From contig JAVBMD010000017.1 in the NCBI GenBank assembly GCA_031552825.1, positions 1-44,070 of the forward strand: 44,070 nt of DNA, given 5' to 3'. The position numbers and the translations under genes are program-made. This DNA comes from WQXF01 sp031552825. Lineage in GTDB: Bacteria > Bacillota > Clostridia > Christensenellales > Aristaeellaceae. This document shows positions 7,105 to 14,836 of this stretch, in pieces (the first letter of the stretch is position 1; the number at the start of each line of letters is the position of its first letter). The notes under the pieces are model-generated. The model saw only the letters and a list, made by a program, of their open reading frames with translations. It had not been told where the DNA came from and did no database searches.

Positions 7105-8802
7105 TTATGGAATTTCTGTTTCGAGTGCGGCGGTGGGCAGCGCGTCCCACTGCTCGTCAAGAAATACCTTTCGCTGGTCGATAAAATCCGAAAGAATCTC
7201 CACGTTGCCCATAAAGTCCGGCGCGATCTGTACGCCGGTGCTGGAGTGCGTACTGAGCGGCCACCGCAAAAAGTTCATCGCGGCGGAATCAGCGATATGC
7301 TCCGCGTATTGGTTGATCGACCAGATGATGCCGGGGTCGGTATAGCCGAGCAGCTGATCCAGCAGCGGCGCATACCGCTCGCGGTAGATGCGCGCCGCAG
7401 CCTCGGCAAATTCCGGCTGTTTGTACAGTGCCGGCCACCAGTGCCGCTTTTGCGAGGAGGCGTTGATGAAAAATCCGGCGGATTTGAGCACCGCCATGCC
7501 CTCCTCCCGGGCATAGGCGCCGTAGGCGCTGTCATAATCCCACGCGGGGCCGCCGAACAGCTTGGCGCTCACGCTGTCCTCTGGCTTGTAGAAGAACAGG
7601 CTGGAGGTGTTGCCGTCGTAGTTTTTCGAGATTTCTTCGCACAGGTAACGGCACGCCAACGAGTCCACATCGCCCAGCTCGGTAAAGTGCTTCCCCGAGG
7701 CGGGGTCGATGCCGTCGGGCGCGCTAAAGGCACTCTCAAAGCGCTGCAAAAGCGTAGTGATATAGCCCATTTGCGCCTCGGAGGCAAATTCCGGGCTCTT
7801 GATAACCAGCGTGGCGCCGCGCTTGCTGCCGAAAGCCGAGGCCTCTTCGGCGTAGCGCGACGAGTAGGCCTCGTACTCGATGAGGTAACCGCCGGTGATA
7901 TCCGAGGGATTGACGGGGATGTCGTAATACTTCTTGGCGCCGATCTTGTACTTGCCGTCCCCTAGGCGCTTGAAGCCGTCCAGCTTTCCGCCGTTGACCT
8001 CCTCGGTGGCCTTCTCCAGATCCTCGATATCGACGCGGCCGTCGTTTATCTCGACTTTCTCGCACAGCAGGTAGTTGCCGCGATAGTCGCCGTTGAGGTA
8101 AAGATCCACAAACTCGCTTTCCGGCGTGGTGGTGAGTCCGGCGGCGATGGCCATGTCCATCGTGATCTTGTTGCGCAGCAGCGCGCGATCGCGCGGGTTG
8201 CCGATCAGCAGCCAACGCTTGGCGGCCTCCATGCCGCCGACCGAGGCCTTCTGCATAAGCTTGACTTGGTACGATTTTTTCTCGAAATTGAAGGAAGCGT
8301 TTCCGCGGGTCTTTACGTGCTCTAGGTCGTCCATCAGGGCATAATCCCCGGTGGGCAGGTAATATACCAGTGTCCCGGCTTCTTCGTTGCCTTTCTTGGC
8401 ATGCAGGTATTCCTCGTTGCCGGACTGGGTGGTGACAAACACCGAAGCGATGTTTTCCGACTGCATCAGCGTAAATACATAGCTGCCGTGGTCGTCGATG
8501 ATCTCGTGCGTTTGGCCGATGGCAAAGCCGACAGCCAGATCGCCGTCCTTGACGGGCTTGCCGTCCAGCGTGGCCGCGAGGCCGTCGGGCAATGAAATCT
8601 GCCATTTCTCCGGCAAGATGCCGGAGGGCAGAAAGAAAACGTAAGTGCTTTTCGGCGCTTCATAGAACCAGCGGATGGTGGCACCGGTGTCGGGGTCTAC
8701 CAGCCGCACGTCCTTGCCAGGCGCGGCTTGAACGCAGGCAGGGACGGCCAAACAGAGCGCGAGCAAAAGAAAGGTCAACAACCAGCATAATCTGCGATTC
8801 AT
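7105..8802 (-). CDS. Exported CotH-family protein kinase
   Basis: A 565-residue CotH-like protein. An N-terminal signal peptide (RRLCWLLTFLLLALCLAVPA, cleavage near VQA-AP) sends it out of the cell. The CotH domain shows RGNASF, KKSYQVKL, WLLIGNPRDRALLRNKI, GDYRGNYLLCEKVEI and the late FGGPAWDYDSAYG motif. CotH of Bacillus spores is an atypical kinase that phosphorylates coat proteins; other family members sit on cell surfaces or in cellulosomes. The start is ATG 8802, with GGAAGGA 10 nt upstream; GTG 8811 is too close to that site. Its own promoter lies at 8843-8871. Together with GH3 downstream the role may be in envelope or spore assembly, which is inference. Confidence 0.88.
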   Translation of the reverse strand: MNRRLCWLLTFLLLALCLAVPACVQAAPGKDVRLVDPDTGATIRWFYEAPKSTYVFFLPSGILPEKWQISLPDGLAATLDGKPVKDGDLAVGFAIGQTHEIIDDHGSYVFTLMQSENIASVFVTTQSGNEEYLHAKKGNEEAGTLVYYLPTGDYALMDDLEHVKTRGNASFNFEKKSYQVKLMQKASVGGMEAAKRWLLIGNPRDRALLRNKITMDMAIAAGLTTTPESEFVDLYLNGDYRGNYLLCEKVEINDGRVDIEDLEKATEEVNGGKLDGFKRLGDGKYKIGAKKYYDIPVNPSDITGGYLIEYEAYSSRYAEEASAFGSKRGATLVIKSPEFASEAQMGYITTLLQRFESAFSAPDGIDPASGKHFTELGDVDSLACRYLCEEISKNYDGNTSSLFFYKPEDSVSAKLFGGPAWDYDSAYGAYAREEGMAVLKSAGFFINASSQKRHWWPALYKQPEFAEAAARIYRERYAPLLDQLLGYTDPGIIWSINQYAEHIADSAAMNFLRWPLSTHSSTGVQIAPDFMGNVEILSDFIDQRKVFLDEQWDALPTAALETEIP

Positions 8803-8842
8803 ATGGTACACATCCTTCCATAGACGGCCATTTCAGGAAATG

Positions 8843-8871
8843 ATTGTACCATATGGAACGAATTACATCAA
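8843..8871 (-). promoter_or_regulatory. Promoter of the CotH-like gene
   Basis: TTGATG (8866-8871) and TACAAT (8843-8848) are 17 nt apart on the minus strand, and the -10 box is preceded by TGG, making an extended -10. The transcript start would lie about 30 nt upstream of the coding start. Confidence 0.75.
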
Positions 8872-8969
8872 ACAAACCATGCATGGCGCGAAATCGTAAC
8901 AAAATCGCATGCCGCACCGGTCTTTGGGGAATGCTGGAGGCAATGAGATGAAGCGATGCGGAGGCTGCC

Positions 8970-9533
8970 GTGAGAGACGAGGCGGAACTGCTTAGGGAAG
9001 CCTGTAAGGGAAACGTGCAGGCGCAGAGCCAGCTGTTTGAGACGCGGATCGATCCGCTGATCCGGTTGGCGTATCTGATTACCCACGATCACGCCGCGGC
9101 GGAGGACGCGGTGCAGGAGGCGCTGATTTCCTCCACGCGGCACCTCGGCGCGCTGCGCGAAAGCGACCGCTTCGACGCGTGGCTGCGCCGCATCGTGGTC
9201 AACCACGCAAAGACCGTGCGGCGGCGCAGCGCGCGGATGGTTCCCTCCGAGGATGTGACGACGCACCTAGAGGCGGAGGCATGCGAGCCCAGCCCCGAGG
9301 TGGAGGTGCTGCGGCAGGAGGAGGAACGCCGCATCCTGCGCGCGGTGGATGCGCTAGGCGATAAGCTGCGCATCCCGATCTTGATGAAGTACTATATGGA
9401 CATGAAGGAGCGCGACATCGCACAGGCGATGCGCCTGCCGGTGACGACGGTGAAATCCAGGCTGCATGCTGCGCGCAAGAAGCTGCGCGCGCTGCTGGAA
9501 AGGGAGGAGCGCACGCGTGAAACCTTACAATGA
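8970..9533 (+). CDS. ECF-type RNA polymerase sigma factor
   Basis: A 187-residue sigma-70 family member with only regions 2 and 4. Region 2 runs about 18-85 (LIRLAYLITHDHAAAEDAVQEAL), region 4 about 115-175 with KYYMDMKERDIAQAM and the HTH LPVTTVKSRLHAARKKL. The linker 80-110 is rich in Arg and Glu. The start is GTG 8970 with CGGAGG 5 nt upstream. A very small gene overlaps its 3' end, in the place where an anti-sigma factor is usually found. The region upstream (8872-8969) contains no convincing sigma-A promoter, so it may depend on itself or another alternative sigma. The target genes are unknown. Confidence 0.92.
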   Translation: MRDEAELLREACKGNVQAQSQLFETRIDPLIRLAYLITHDHAAAEDAVQEALISSTRHLGALRESDRFDAWLRRIVVNHAKTVRRRSARMVPSEDVTTHLEAEACEPSPEVEVLRQEEERRILRAVDALGDKLRIPILMKYYMDMKERDIAQAMRLPVTTVKSRLHAARKKLRALLEREERTRETLQ

Positions 9534-9684
9534 AGAGCGGTTGGGTGCATTGGAGCAGGGGCTGCGCAACGGGCTGAAGCAGCGGGCGCAGGACATCCGC
9601 CCCGAGGCGCAAGTCTTCTGGGCGTTGTTCTCGGAGCGCCTTGCCAAGAAGCGGCGCGATAAGGAGCAAAGTAAGCCGCTATAG
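9517..9684 (+). CDS. 55-residue sigma-linked small protein
   Basis: Starts at GTG 9517 inside the end of the sigma factor gene, with GGAGG 6-8 nt upstream, and reads KPYNEERLGALEQGLRNGLK before a highly charged C-terminus. It has no membrane segment, no zinc-finger anti-sigma motif and no recognised domain. In many ECF operons the second gene encodes a membrane anti-sigma factor; here that slot holds only this short helical, charged peptide. The opposite gene ends head-on within its last bases (shared CTATAG). It may be a soluble anti-sigma, a decayed remnant of one, or unrelated. The coding call rests on the ribosome site and coupling. Confidence 0.6.
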   Translation: MKPYNEERLGALEQGLRNGLKQRAQDIRPEAQVFWALFSERLAKKRRDKEQSKPL

Positions 9685-10419
9685 TTCGGGCGATGGTTTT
9701 AACAACGGCAACGACACCGTGAACTTCGCGTACCGCGCGCCGCGCGCATCCCGCCATGCGCCGTGCGCATCGGGCACCATCACCGAGGCGGTTTTGCCGA
9801 CGCGGGTTACCCGCCCACGAAGCGTGCGCCCGTTATGCGCAAAGCATACCCACTGCCCCACGCCTATCCCTTGCTTCGCGGCCTCTTCAGCGCGGGTGGG
9901 CAGCGCGTGGGTGCAGCGGCGATGGCCAAACAATCCCTGCGACAGCGCACGGAAGTTGGGGCCGTGGCGGTCCAGCCTGCCGTGCAGCAGGTAGTCCGCC
10001 GCGTGGCACAGCTCATGCTCCAACACCGAGAGGAATGCCTCCAGCGCGGTGGCGAAGCGCAACCCGTTTGCCTCGAAGGAGCCCGCGCCCATGCGCAGCA
10101 GGAAGTCCACGCCCATGCGTATCTCGATGCGCGCTGCATTCAGCGGCGCTTTACGGATGGTACATGTCCCGGCCGCGCGCGTCATTCGCGTGGAAGCGGA
10201 AATCGTCAGCCGATCTGCCTGCCGAGCCAGAAACCCAGCAAAAAAGCAGGCGTCGTAAGCCTCGAGCATCGCGCGCAGCGCTTGCTCCGGCACGCGGGGC
10301 GGCGGCGCGGCGTTGAGCTGAGGATAGGCGGCCAGCACGCGGCGCAGCACCTCCGCGCGGCGCGCGTCGATCTCCGGCGCGGTGAGCGGGCAAGGGAAGG
10401 GCAACGTGCGCTTCGGCAT
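9679..10419 (-). CDS. SprT-like zinc metallopeptidase
   Basis: A 246-residue protein with the SprT-like signature HELCH (135-139) followed by a third ligand H152 in LDRHGPNF, the arrangement HExxH...HGxxF of this family. The C-terminal part (about 175-235) holds a beta-rich segment (IGVGQWVCFAHNGRTLRGRV) in place of a classical zinc ribbon. Human SPRTN relatives cut DNA-crosslinked proteins, but bacterial members are poorly understood. The start is ATG 10419, with AGGAG 7 nt upstream, rather than the ATG nine codons earlier. It converges on the sigma-linked small gene, overlapping it by 6 nt. Confidence 0.85.
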   Translation of the reverse strand: MPKRTLPFPCPLTAPEIDARRAEVLRRVLAAYPQLNAAPPPRVPEQALRAMLEAYDACFFAGFLARQADRLTISASTRMTRAAGTCTIRKAPLNAARIEIRMGVDFLLRMGAGSFEANGLRFATALEAFLSVLEHELCHAADYLLHGRLDRHGPNFRALSQGLFGHRRCTHALPTRAEEAAKQGIGVGQWVCFAHNGRTLRGRVTRVGKTASVMVPDAHGAWRDARGARYAKFTVSLPLLKPSPEL

Positions 10420-10533
10420 AGACGTGCTCCTTTGCTCTCTATTCAAAGAATGGGATGAAAGAATGATGATAAAAAGATTCTACAACAATAAGTGAAAAAA
10501 TGCGAACACAATATGAAAATTGCGCGGGAGCCA

Positions 10534-10562
10534 TTGACAATGTAATAAAAAAGTAATATATT
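10534..10562 (+). promoter_or_regulatory. Promoter of the SH3b/PG-binding protein gene
   Basis: TTGACA (10534-10539) and TATATT (10557-10562) are 17 nt apart in an AT-rich stretch. A short perfect inverted repeat, CAGGT-GAT-ACCTG (10564-10576), lies at the expected start of transcription and could be an operator. Confidence 0.78.
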
Positions 10563-10608
10563 GCAGGTGATACCTGTTTCCTCAAAGGGACAATAAGGAG
10601 ACAACGGA

Positions 10609-11610
10609 ATGTGTAGGAACATGCGAATGCTAGAAAAAAGAAGTTGGAGTCGGCGTTCTCTGGCCTGTTTGTTGGCGCTTTGCTGCTTGGCTGCGGCATT
10701 GCCGCTGACGGCGCTGGCCGACCAAACCGGCAAGGTGACGGCGACCTCGCTCAATATCCGCAAAAGCGCCTCCGCCGATGCGAAGAAACTGAGCAGCGTG
10801 AAAAAGGGAGCCAAACTAACCATCCTTGACAACGAAGGAAGCTGGTACAAGGTTCGCTTCGGCAAGGTCGTAGGGTATGTGGACAAGAGCTATGTGTCTA
10901 CAGGCTCGTCCGGTTCCTCCGGCTCGTCCAAGAGCGGCACCATCGCCTCGCTCGGTTCCGCGCCCAAGGCCAGCAAACCCGGCGAAAAGAGCAAGCATGT
11001 TGAAAAGCTGCAAAAGGCGCTGGAGATCGCCGGATACTACGACGGACGCATCTCCGGCAATTACGGTGATCTGACCGAAAAGTCGGTAAAAAAATTCCAA
11101 AAGGCCAAGGGGCTAGCCGCCGACGGCATCGCCGGTGACGCCACCATCAAGGCGCTGTTCGGCGCCAAGGCCGCCAGCGCCTCGGCTGGCAGCAGCAAGA
11201 CAAAGACCGAGAAACTCGATTGGTACAAGGACGGCAAGAACGCCATCCCCAAGGACGGCGTGTTCACCATCAAGGACGTCCGCAGCGGCAGAACCTTCAA
11301 GGCGCGCCGCTGGTCGGGCGGCAACCACATCGACGCTGAGCCCTATACCAAGAACGATACCGCCACGATGAAGAAATGCTACGGCGGTAACTGGAGCTGG
11401 GATCGCAGGCCGATTCTCATCGAGTATCGCGGGCATGTGTACGCCGCATCAATGAACGGTATGCCGCATAGCGAGCATGACAGCATCTCCGGAAACAACT
11501 TCGAAGGCGTCTTCTGCATTCACTTCTACAAGAGCAAGACCCACGAAACCAACCGTGTCGACCCCGCGCATCAGTCGGCGGTGAATGAAGCCGCCAAGGC
11601 TACGTGGTAA
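10609..11610 (+). CDS. Exported SH3b and peptidoglycan-binding protein
   Basis: A 333-residue secreted protein. After a basic start and hydrophobic core (17-37, cleavage near ALA-DQ) comes a bacterial SH3 domain (40-96, NIRKSASADAKKL to GYVDKSYV), a Gly/Ser linker, and a peptidoglycan-binding type 1 domain (about 123-184, HVEKLQKALEIAGYYDG). The last 130 residues form a conserved-looking domain I cannot name, with motifs RRWSGGNHIDAEP, GMPHSEHDSISGNN and FCIHFYKSKTH. Its paired His and Cys residues suggest a hydrolase or a metal site, but no known peptidase or L,D-transpeptidase motif is visible. GGAG lies 8 nt before ATG 10609. The gene is monocistronic with its own promoter and terminator. 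Confidence 0.87.
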   Translation: MCRNMRMLEKRSWSRRSLACLLALCCLAAALPLTALADQTGKVTATSLNIRKSASADAKKLSSVKKGAKLTILDNEGSWYKVRFGKVVGYVDKSYVSTGSSGSSGSSKSGTIASLGSAPKASKPGEKSKHVEKLQKALEIAGYYDGRISGNYGDLTEKSVKKFQKAKGLAADGIAGDATIKALFGAKAASASAGSSKTKTEKLDWYKDGKNAIPKDGVFTIKDVRSGRTFKARRWSGGNHIDAEPYTKNDTATMKKCYGGNWSWDRRPILIEYRGHVYAASMNGMPHSEHDSISGNNFEGVFCIHFYKSKTHETNRVDPAHQSAVNEAAKATW

Positions 11611-11619
11611 AAACGAAAC

Positions 11620-11661
11620 CGCGCGCCCCGCTCCAAAGTGAGCGAGGCGCGCGTTCTTTTT
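11620..11661 (+). terminator. Terminator of the SH3b/PG-binding gene
   Basis: A long GC-rich stem (CGCGCGCC..CGCTC with GAGCG..GGCGCGCG, one mismatch) around loop CAAAGT is followed by TTCTTTTT, 10 nt after the stop codon. It also separates this gene from the convergent gene at 11681. Confidence 0.88.
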
Positions 11662-11680
11662 GTGGAAACACGCCCTAGTA

Positions 11681-13204
11681 TTACATGTTTTCGAAGCCGA
11701 TGTTGCCCAGCTGCGCAGTCTTGCCCTTGCGCTTGTTGCTGGGCGCGACGGTAATGCTCAGCGCATAGCCACGCTCACAATAGGTGTTTTCCGCGGCGCT
11801 GATGTAATGCCCTTCCTCGCCGAACAGGTATTCCTCGCCGTACCAGTTCTTCCCGCGCGCATAGTTCAAGTGATAATACCCCGGCTTGATGCTGATCGAG
11901 GCCTTCTGCCCGGGGCGCACGAACACCGCGCCGACAAACTCGCCCTTCCCGGTATCCTCGGCGCTGGTCATGCGGTAGATCTTTACGTATACCGCTTCCT
12001 GCATGTCCTCATTGCGGATGTTGAGGCTGGACAAACCGGCGGCGGGGCGCAGCAACGCGGTGGTCTTGGGGTAGGGCTGCGGCGGAATGTGGGCGCGCGC
12101 GTATTCCACAAAATAATCGTTGGATTTTTCAAGTTGCAGGGCGAATTGCGCCAGCGCGTCTGCCATCGGCTCCACGCCGAAGGCGAGATAGGCATCCATC
12201 GGGCCGTGCTCCGCAAAGGCGATCAAATTTACCGTCAAGCTCATCTTCTCGAAGCGCTGCTCCGGCCACGTCGCCAACAACTCCTCGGCATATTTGGTTA
12301 CCACTTTTGCGGCTTCTTCGCGCTTGATTTGAGAATCCACATAACCGGTTACCAGCGCCGACTTTACCGCTTCGCTCAGGGCGAAGGTGGTGCGCGGCGC
12401 GCTGAAGCAAAGCACCGGCCCCATGCCGTCGGAGGGCGCCTTCCATTCGATATGGCGCAGACTGCCGCGGTAAACCGGCCACCAGCGCCGCACCAGATCC
12501 TGCTCCAAATCGGCAGCCCTGCCCCAGTATAACATCAGGTTGGATGCGTGATCCTCGCTCTTCTTCGTAGAATAGAAGTCCACCTGATTGCTCTTGACAA
12601 ACTGCTTTGCCTGTATCCTCGAAACGCCGGATTGCACGCTTAGCGCCATGCGGCTTAGCGCGGGAATCGCTTTGGTGCGATTGAGCCCGCTCCACACCCA
12701 GTTGTCCAGCGCGGGCTGCACATCGGCGACCATCCACGCGTCGAAAGCGGCGACGGTCAGTTCCTCGCGGGTGTCATGCCGGAACAGCTTTTGAGCCGCG
12801 CGCTGCTTGCCCAGCAGTTCGCGCATCGTTGTATGCCATTTTTGCATGTATTCGATGGGGTTAAGCCCTACGTACACCGGCAAGCCGGGGTAGCTTTCCG
12901 CAAAGGCCGGGCGCGCAATTTCGATATACACCGCGCCGTCTTTTTCAACCGACACGCTCGCGTTGCCGCGCATCCATTCGGAGAGTGCGCGCGCCATGCC
13001 GTGACCGCGCCCCTCCTCTTCCATCGCCTCAAGCCGCTCCTCGATCAGGTTGCGGGCGAGCTGAAGTTGCGCCGCTTGGGCGCTGGTTAGCGCGGTCTTT
13101 GGGGCATCCGCCAACGCTCCGAGCGCACCGGATACAAATAGGCAGCCAATGCACAGCAACACACAAATTCCGCGCGAAAAGAAGGGACGCTTCCTATGAC
13201 GCAT
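11681..13204 (-). CDS. Unrecognised exported protein, 507 residues
   Basis: No family is recognised. The N-terminus is an export signal: basic RHRKRP, then a hydrophobic core about 12-32 (GICVLLCIGCLFVSGALGAL) and cleavage near ALA-DA. The mature part is long and mainly alpha-helical, Trp- and Tyr-containing, with a C-terminal beta-type segment that includes VRPGQKASISIKPGYYHLNY, resembling a carbohydrate-binding or carboxypeptidase-regulatory-like sandwich. No catalytic motif stands out. The start is ATG 13204, with GGAGG 9 nt upstream; the frame opens 15 codons earlier without a site. The leader carries three exact 10-nt spaced repeats (13224-13253). It converges on the SH3b gene. Confidence 0.75.
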   Translation of the reverse strand: MRHRKRPFFSRGICVLLCIGCLFVSGALGALADAPKTALTSAQAAQLQLARNLIEERLEAMEEEGRGHGMARALSEWMRGNASVSVEKDGAVYIEIARPAFAESYPGLPVYVGLNPIEYMQKWHTTMRELLGKQRAAQKLFRHDTREELTVAAFDAWMVADVQPALDNWVWSGLNRTKAIPALSRMALSVQSGVSRIQAKQFVKSNQVDFYSTKKSEDHASNLMLYWGRAADLEQDLVRRWWPVYRGSLRHIEWKAPSDGMGPVLCFSAPRTTFALSEAVKSALVTGYVDSQIKREEAAKVVTKYAEELLATWPEQRFEKMSLTVNLIAFAEHGPMDAYLAFGVEPMADALAQFALQLEKSNDYFVEYARAHIPPQPYPKTTALLRPAAGLSSLNIRNEDMQEAVYVKIYRMTSAEDTGKGEFVGAVFVRPGQKASISIKPGYYHLNYARGKNWYGEEYLFGEEGHYISAAENTYCERGYALSITVAPSNKRKGKTAQLGNIGFENM

Positions 13205-13223
13205 GACCGTTTCCCTCCAGAAA

Positions 13224-13253
13224 ATGCAAGTATATGCAAATAAATGCAAATGA
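13224..13253 (-). repeat. Three 10-nt direct repeats in the leader of the 507-residue gene
   Basis: On the plus strand ATGCAAGTAT, ATGCAAATAA and ATGCAAATGA follow each other with an exact 10-nt period, one helical turn. A possible -10 box TATACT (13229-13234, minus strand) is within them, about 20 nt upstream of the ribosome site. Helically phased repeats over a promoter are the usual form of an activator or response-regulator site. Confidence 0.45.
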
Positions 13254-13255
13254 AA

Positions 13256-13284
13256 TGGCCGATGTCACAGCTGGACATCGGCCA
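13256..13284 (-). terminator. Hairpin after lpdA
   Basis: A perfect 11-bp stem (13256-13266 with 13274-13284) and 7-nt loop lie about 90 nt beyond the lpdA stop. On the minus strand TTTCATTTGC follows, a poor T-run. It is the best candidate for the end of the glycine cleavage transcript. Confidence 0.6.
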
Positions 13285-13370
13285 TCATCGTACCTTAAAC
13301 TTTTTGGAAAATCAATACATATTTCCCTTAAGTTTCATTTTATTAAGTCATGCTTCAGAAACGGAACGTA

Positions 13371-14765
13371 TTACCGCATCGCCGCTTCGATCGCCTCGCC
13401 CGCCGCTTCGTAAAAGGTGGGGTGCGCGCGCATGCCTTCCTGCAGTTGCGCCAGCGTCAATCCCTGCGCGATGGCGGTCACAAACTCGCCGATCATGTCG
13501 CTGGCGCGGGCACACATGAGCTGCGCGCCGAGCAGCACGCCGCTCTCTTTGTCGGCCACCAGCTTGATGAAGCTGCGGTCGGTTCCGGCGATCTGTGTGC
13601 GCGCGTTGCCGCCGAGCACGCACTTGCCGGTGCGCACCTCGCGCCCCTCGGCCTTGGCGGCATCGGCGGTCAAGCCGACGCAAGCGATCTCCGGATCGGT
13701 GTACACGCAGCCCGGCACCACGTCAAGCTTCATCTCGGCGGTACGCCCGGCGATATCCTCCGCCGCGGCGATGCCCTGCGCCGTGGCGTAATGCGCCAGC
13801 TGGATGCCTCCGGTCACGTCGCCGATCGCCCATACGCCGGGCAGCGCCGTGCGCCCCTTGGCGTCGACGCGAATCGCGCCGCGCTCCGCAGCCAGCCCGC
13901 AGCCCTCGGCCAGCAGACCGTCGGAGAAAGGCTTGCGCCCCACGCAGACCAGCGCCGCCTCGGCATCAAGAAAGCTATGCTCCTGCGCGCCGCGCTCGGT
14001 AAAGGCGCAGCGCACGCCGGGCATCCCTGCCGCGTCGCACTCGGTAAATTCCGCCACCGAAGCCGATAGATGCACCGTTACGCCGCGCTTTTTTAGCAGC
14101 AGCGCTAGGCTCTGGCCAATCTCGCGATCCATCTCGGGCAGCAGGCGGTCGCGCGCCTCGATGACCGTCACCCGCGTGCCCAGCGCGGCAAAGGCGCTGG
14201 CGAACTCCACGCCAATGACGCCTCCGCCCACGATGAGCAGCGAAGCGGGCAGTCGCTCCGCCTCGAGCAGCGCGTCGCTGTTCCAAACGCCGGGCAAATC
14301 CGCCCCGGGCAGCGGCAGCGCCGCCGGAACCGCACCGGTGGCCAGCAGCACGGCCTTGCCGCGCAGCACCGTAGTGCTCTCACCGTCAGCCACGCGCACC
14401 GCACCGGCCTCCAGCAGGCAGCCGGTACCGGTCAGCACATCCACTTTCGCGGCGCGCAGCTTAGCGCCGATGCCCTCGCGCAGGCCGGAGACGATCTCGC
14501 GCTTCTTTGCCTGCATGACGGCGAAATCCACCGCCACCTCGCCGGTGCGCACGCCCCAGCGCTCGGCCTCCTGCGCGGCGCGGTATACCTCCGCACCGTG
14601 CAGCAGCGCCTTGGTGGGCACGCAGCCCCGGTTGAGGCAGGTGCCGCCCAGCTCCCTTTTTTCCACAAGCGCCGTGCGCAGCCCCAGCTTGGCGGCATGC
14701 AGCGCCGCCTCGTATCCGCCGGGGCCGCCGCCGACGACGATCAGATCATATGCTTGTTCCGCCAT
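13371..14765 (-). CDS. lpdA: Dihydrolipoyl dehydrogenase (L protein)
   Basis: A 464-residue flavoprotein that reoxidises the dihydrolipoyl arm of GcvH with NAD+. The FAD-binding VVGGGPGGYEAALHA is at 10-24, the redox disulfide GGTCLNRGCVPTK has C43 and C48, a second Rossmann motif reads IVGGGVIGVEFAS, and the C-terminal active-site His lies in MRAHPTFYE. In most homologues that last motif is HAHPTLSE, so the Glu partner is kept with a changed middle. The start ATG 14765 has GGAGG 5 nt upstream. It is the last gene of the gcv operon, 71 nt after gcvPB. A longer open frame extends upstream but is the out-of-frame shadow of gcvPB, not a lipoyl domain. Confidence 0.95.
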   Translation of the reverse strand: MAEQAYDLIVVGGGPGGYEAALHAAKLGLRTALVEKRELGGTCLNRGCVPTKALLHGAEVYRAAQEAERWGVRTGEVAVDFAVMQAKKREIVSGLREGIGAKLRAAKVDVLTGTGCLLEAGAVRVADGESTTVLRGKAVLLATGAVPAALPLPGADLPGVWNSDALLEAERLPASLLIVGGGVIGVEFASAFAALGTRVTVIEARDRLLPEMDREIGQSLALLLKKRGVTVHLSASVAEFTECDAAGMPGVRCAFTERGAQEHSFLDAEAALVCVGRKPFSDGLLAEGCGLAAERGAIRVDAKGRTALPGVWAIGDVTGGIQLAHYATAQGIAAAEDIAGRTAEMKLDVVPGCVYTDPEIACVGLTADAAKAEGREVRTGKCVLGGNARTQIAGTDRSFIKLVADKESGVLLGAQLMCARASDMIGEFVTAIAQGLTLAQLQEGMRAHPTFYEAAGEAIEAAMR

Positions 14766-14804
14766 GGGATCCTCCGTTGCGAAATCAATATTTCCCTCAT
14801 AAAT

Positions 14805-14831
14805 GTTTTCCCCCGCAAGGCGGGGGAAAAC
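14805..14831. repeat. Intercistronic hairpin between gcvPB and lpdA
   Basis: A perfect 12-bp stem, GTTTTCCCCCGC with GCGGGGGAAAAC, and a 3-nt loop sit just after the gcvPB stop. There is no T-run on the minus strand, so it is more likely an mRNA processing or stability element, or a weak attenuator, than a full terminator. Confidence 0.7.
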
Positions 14832-14836
14832 AGGCT

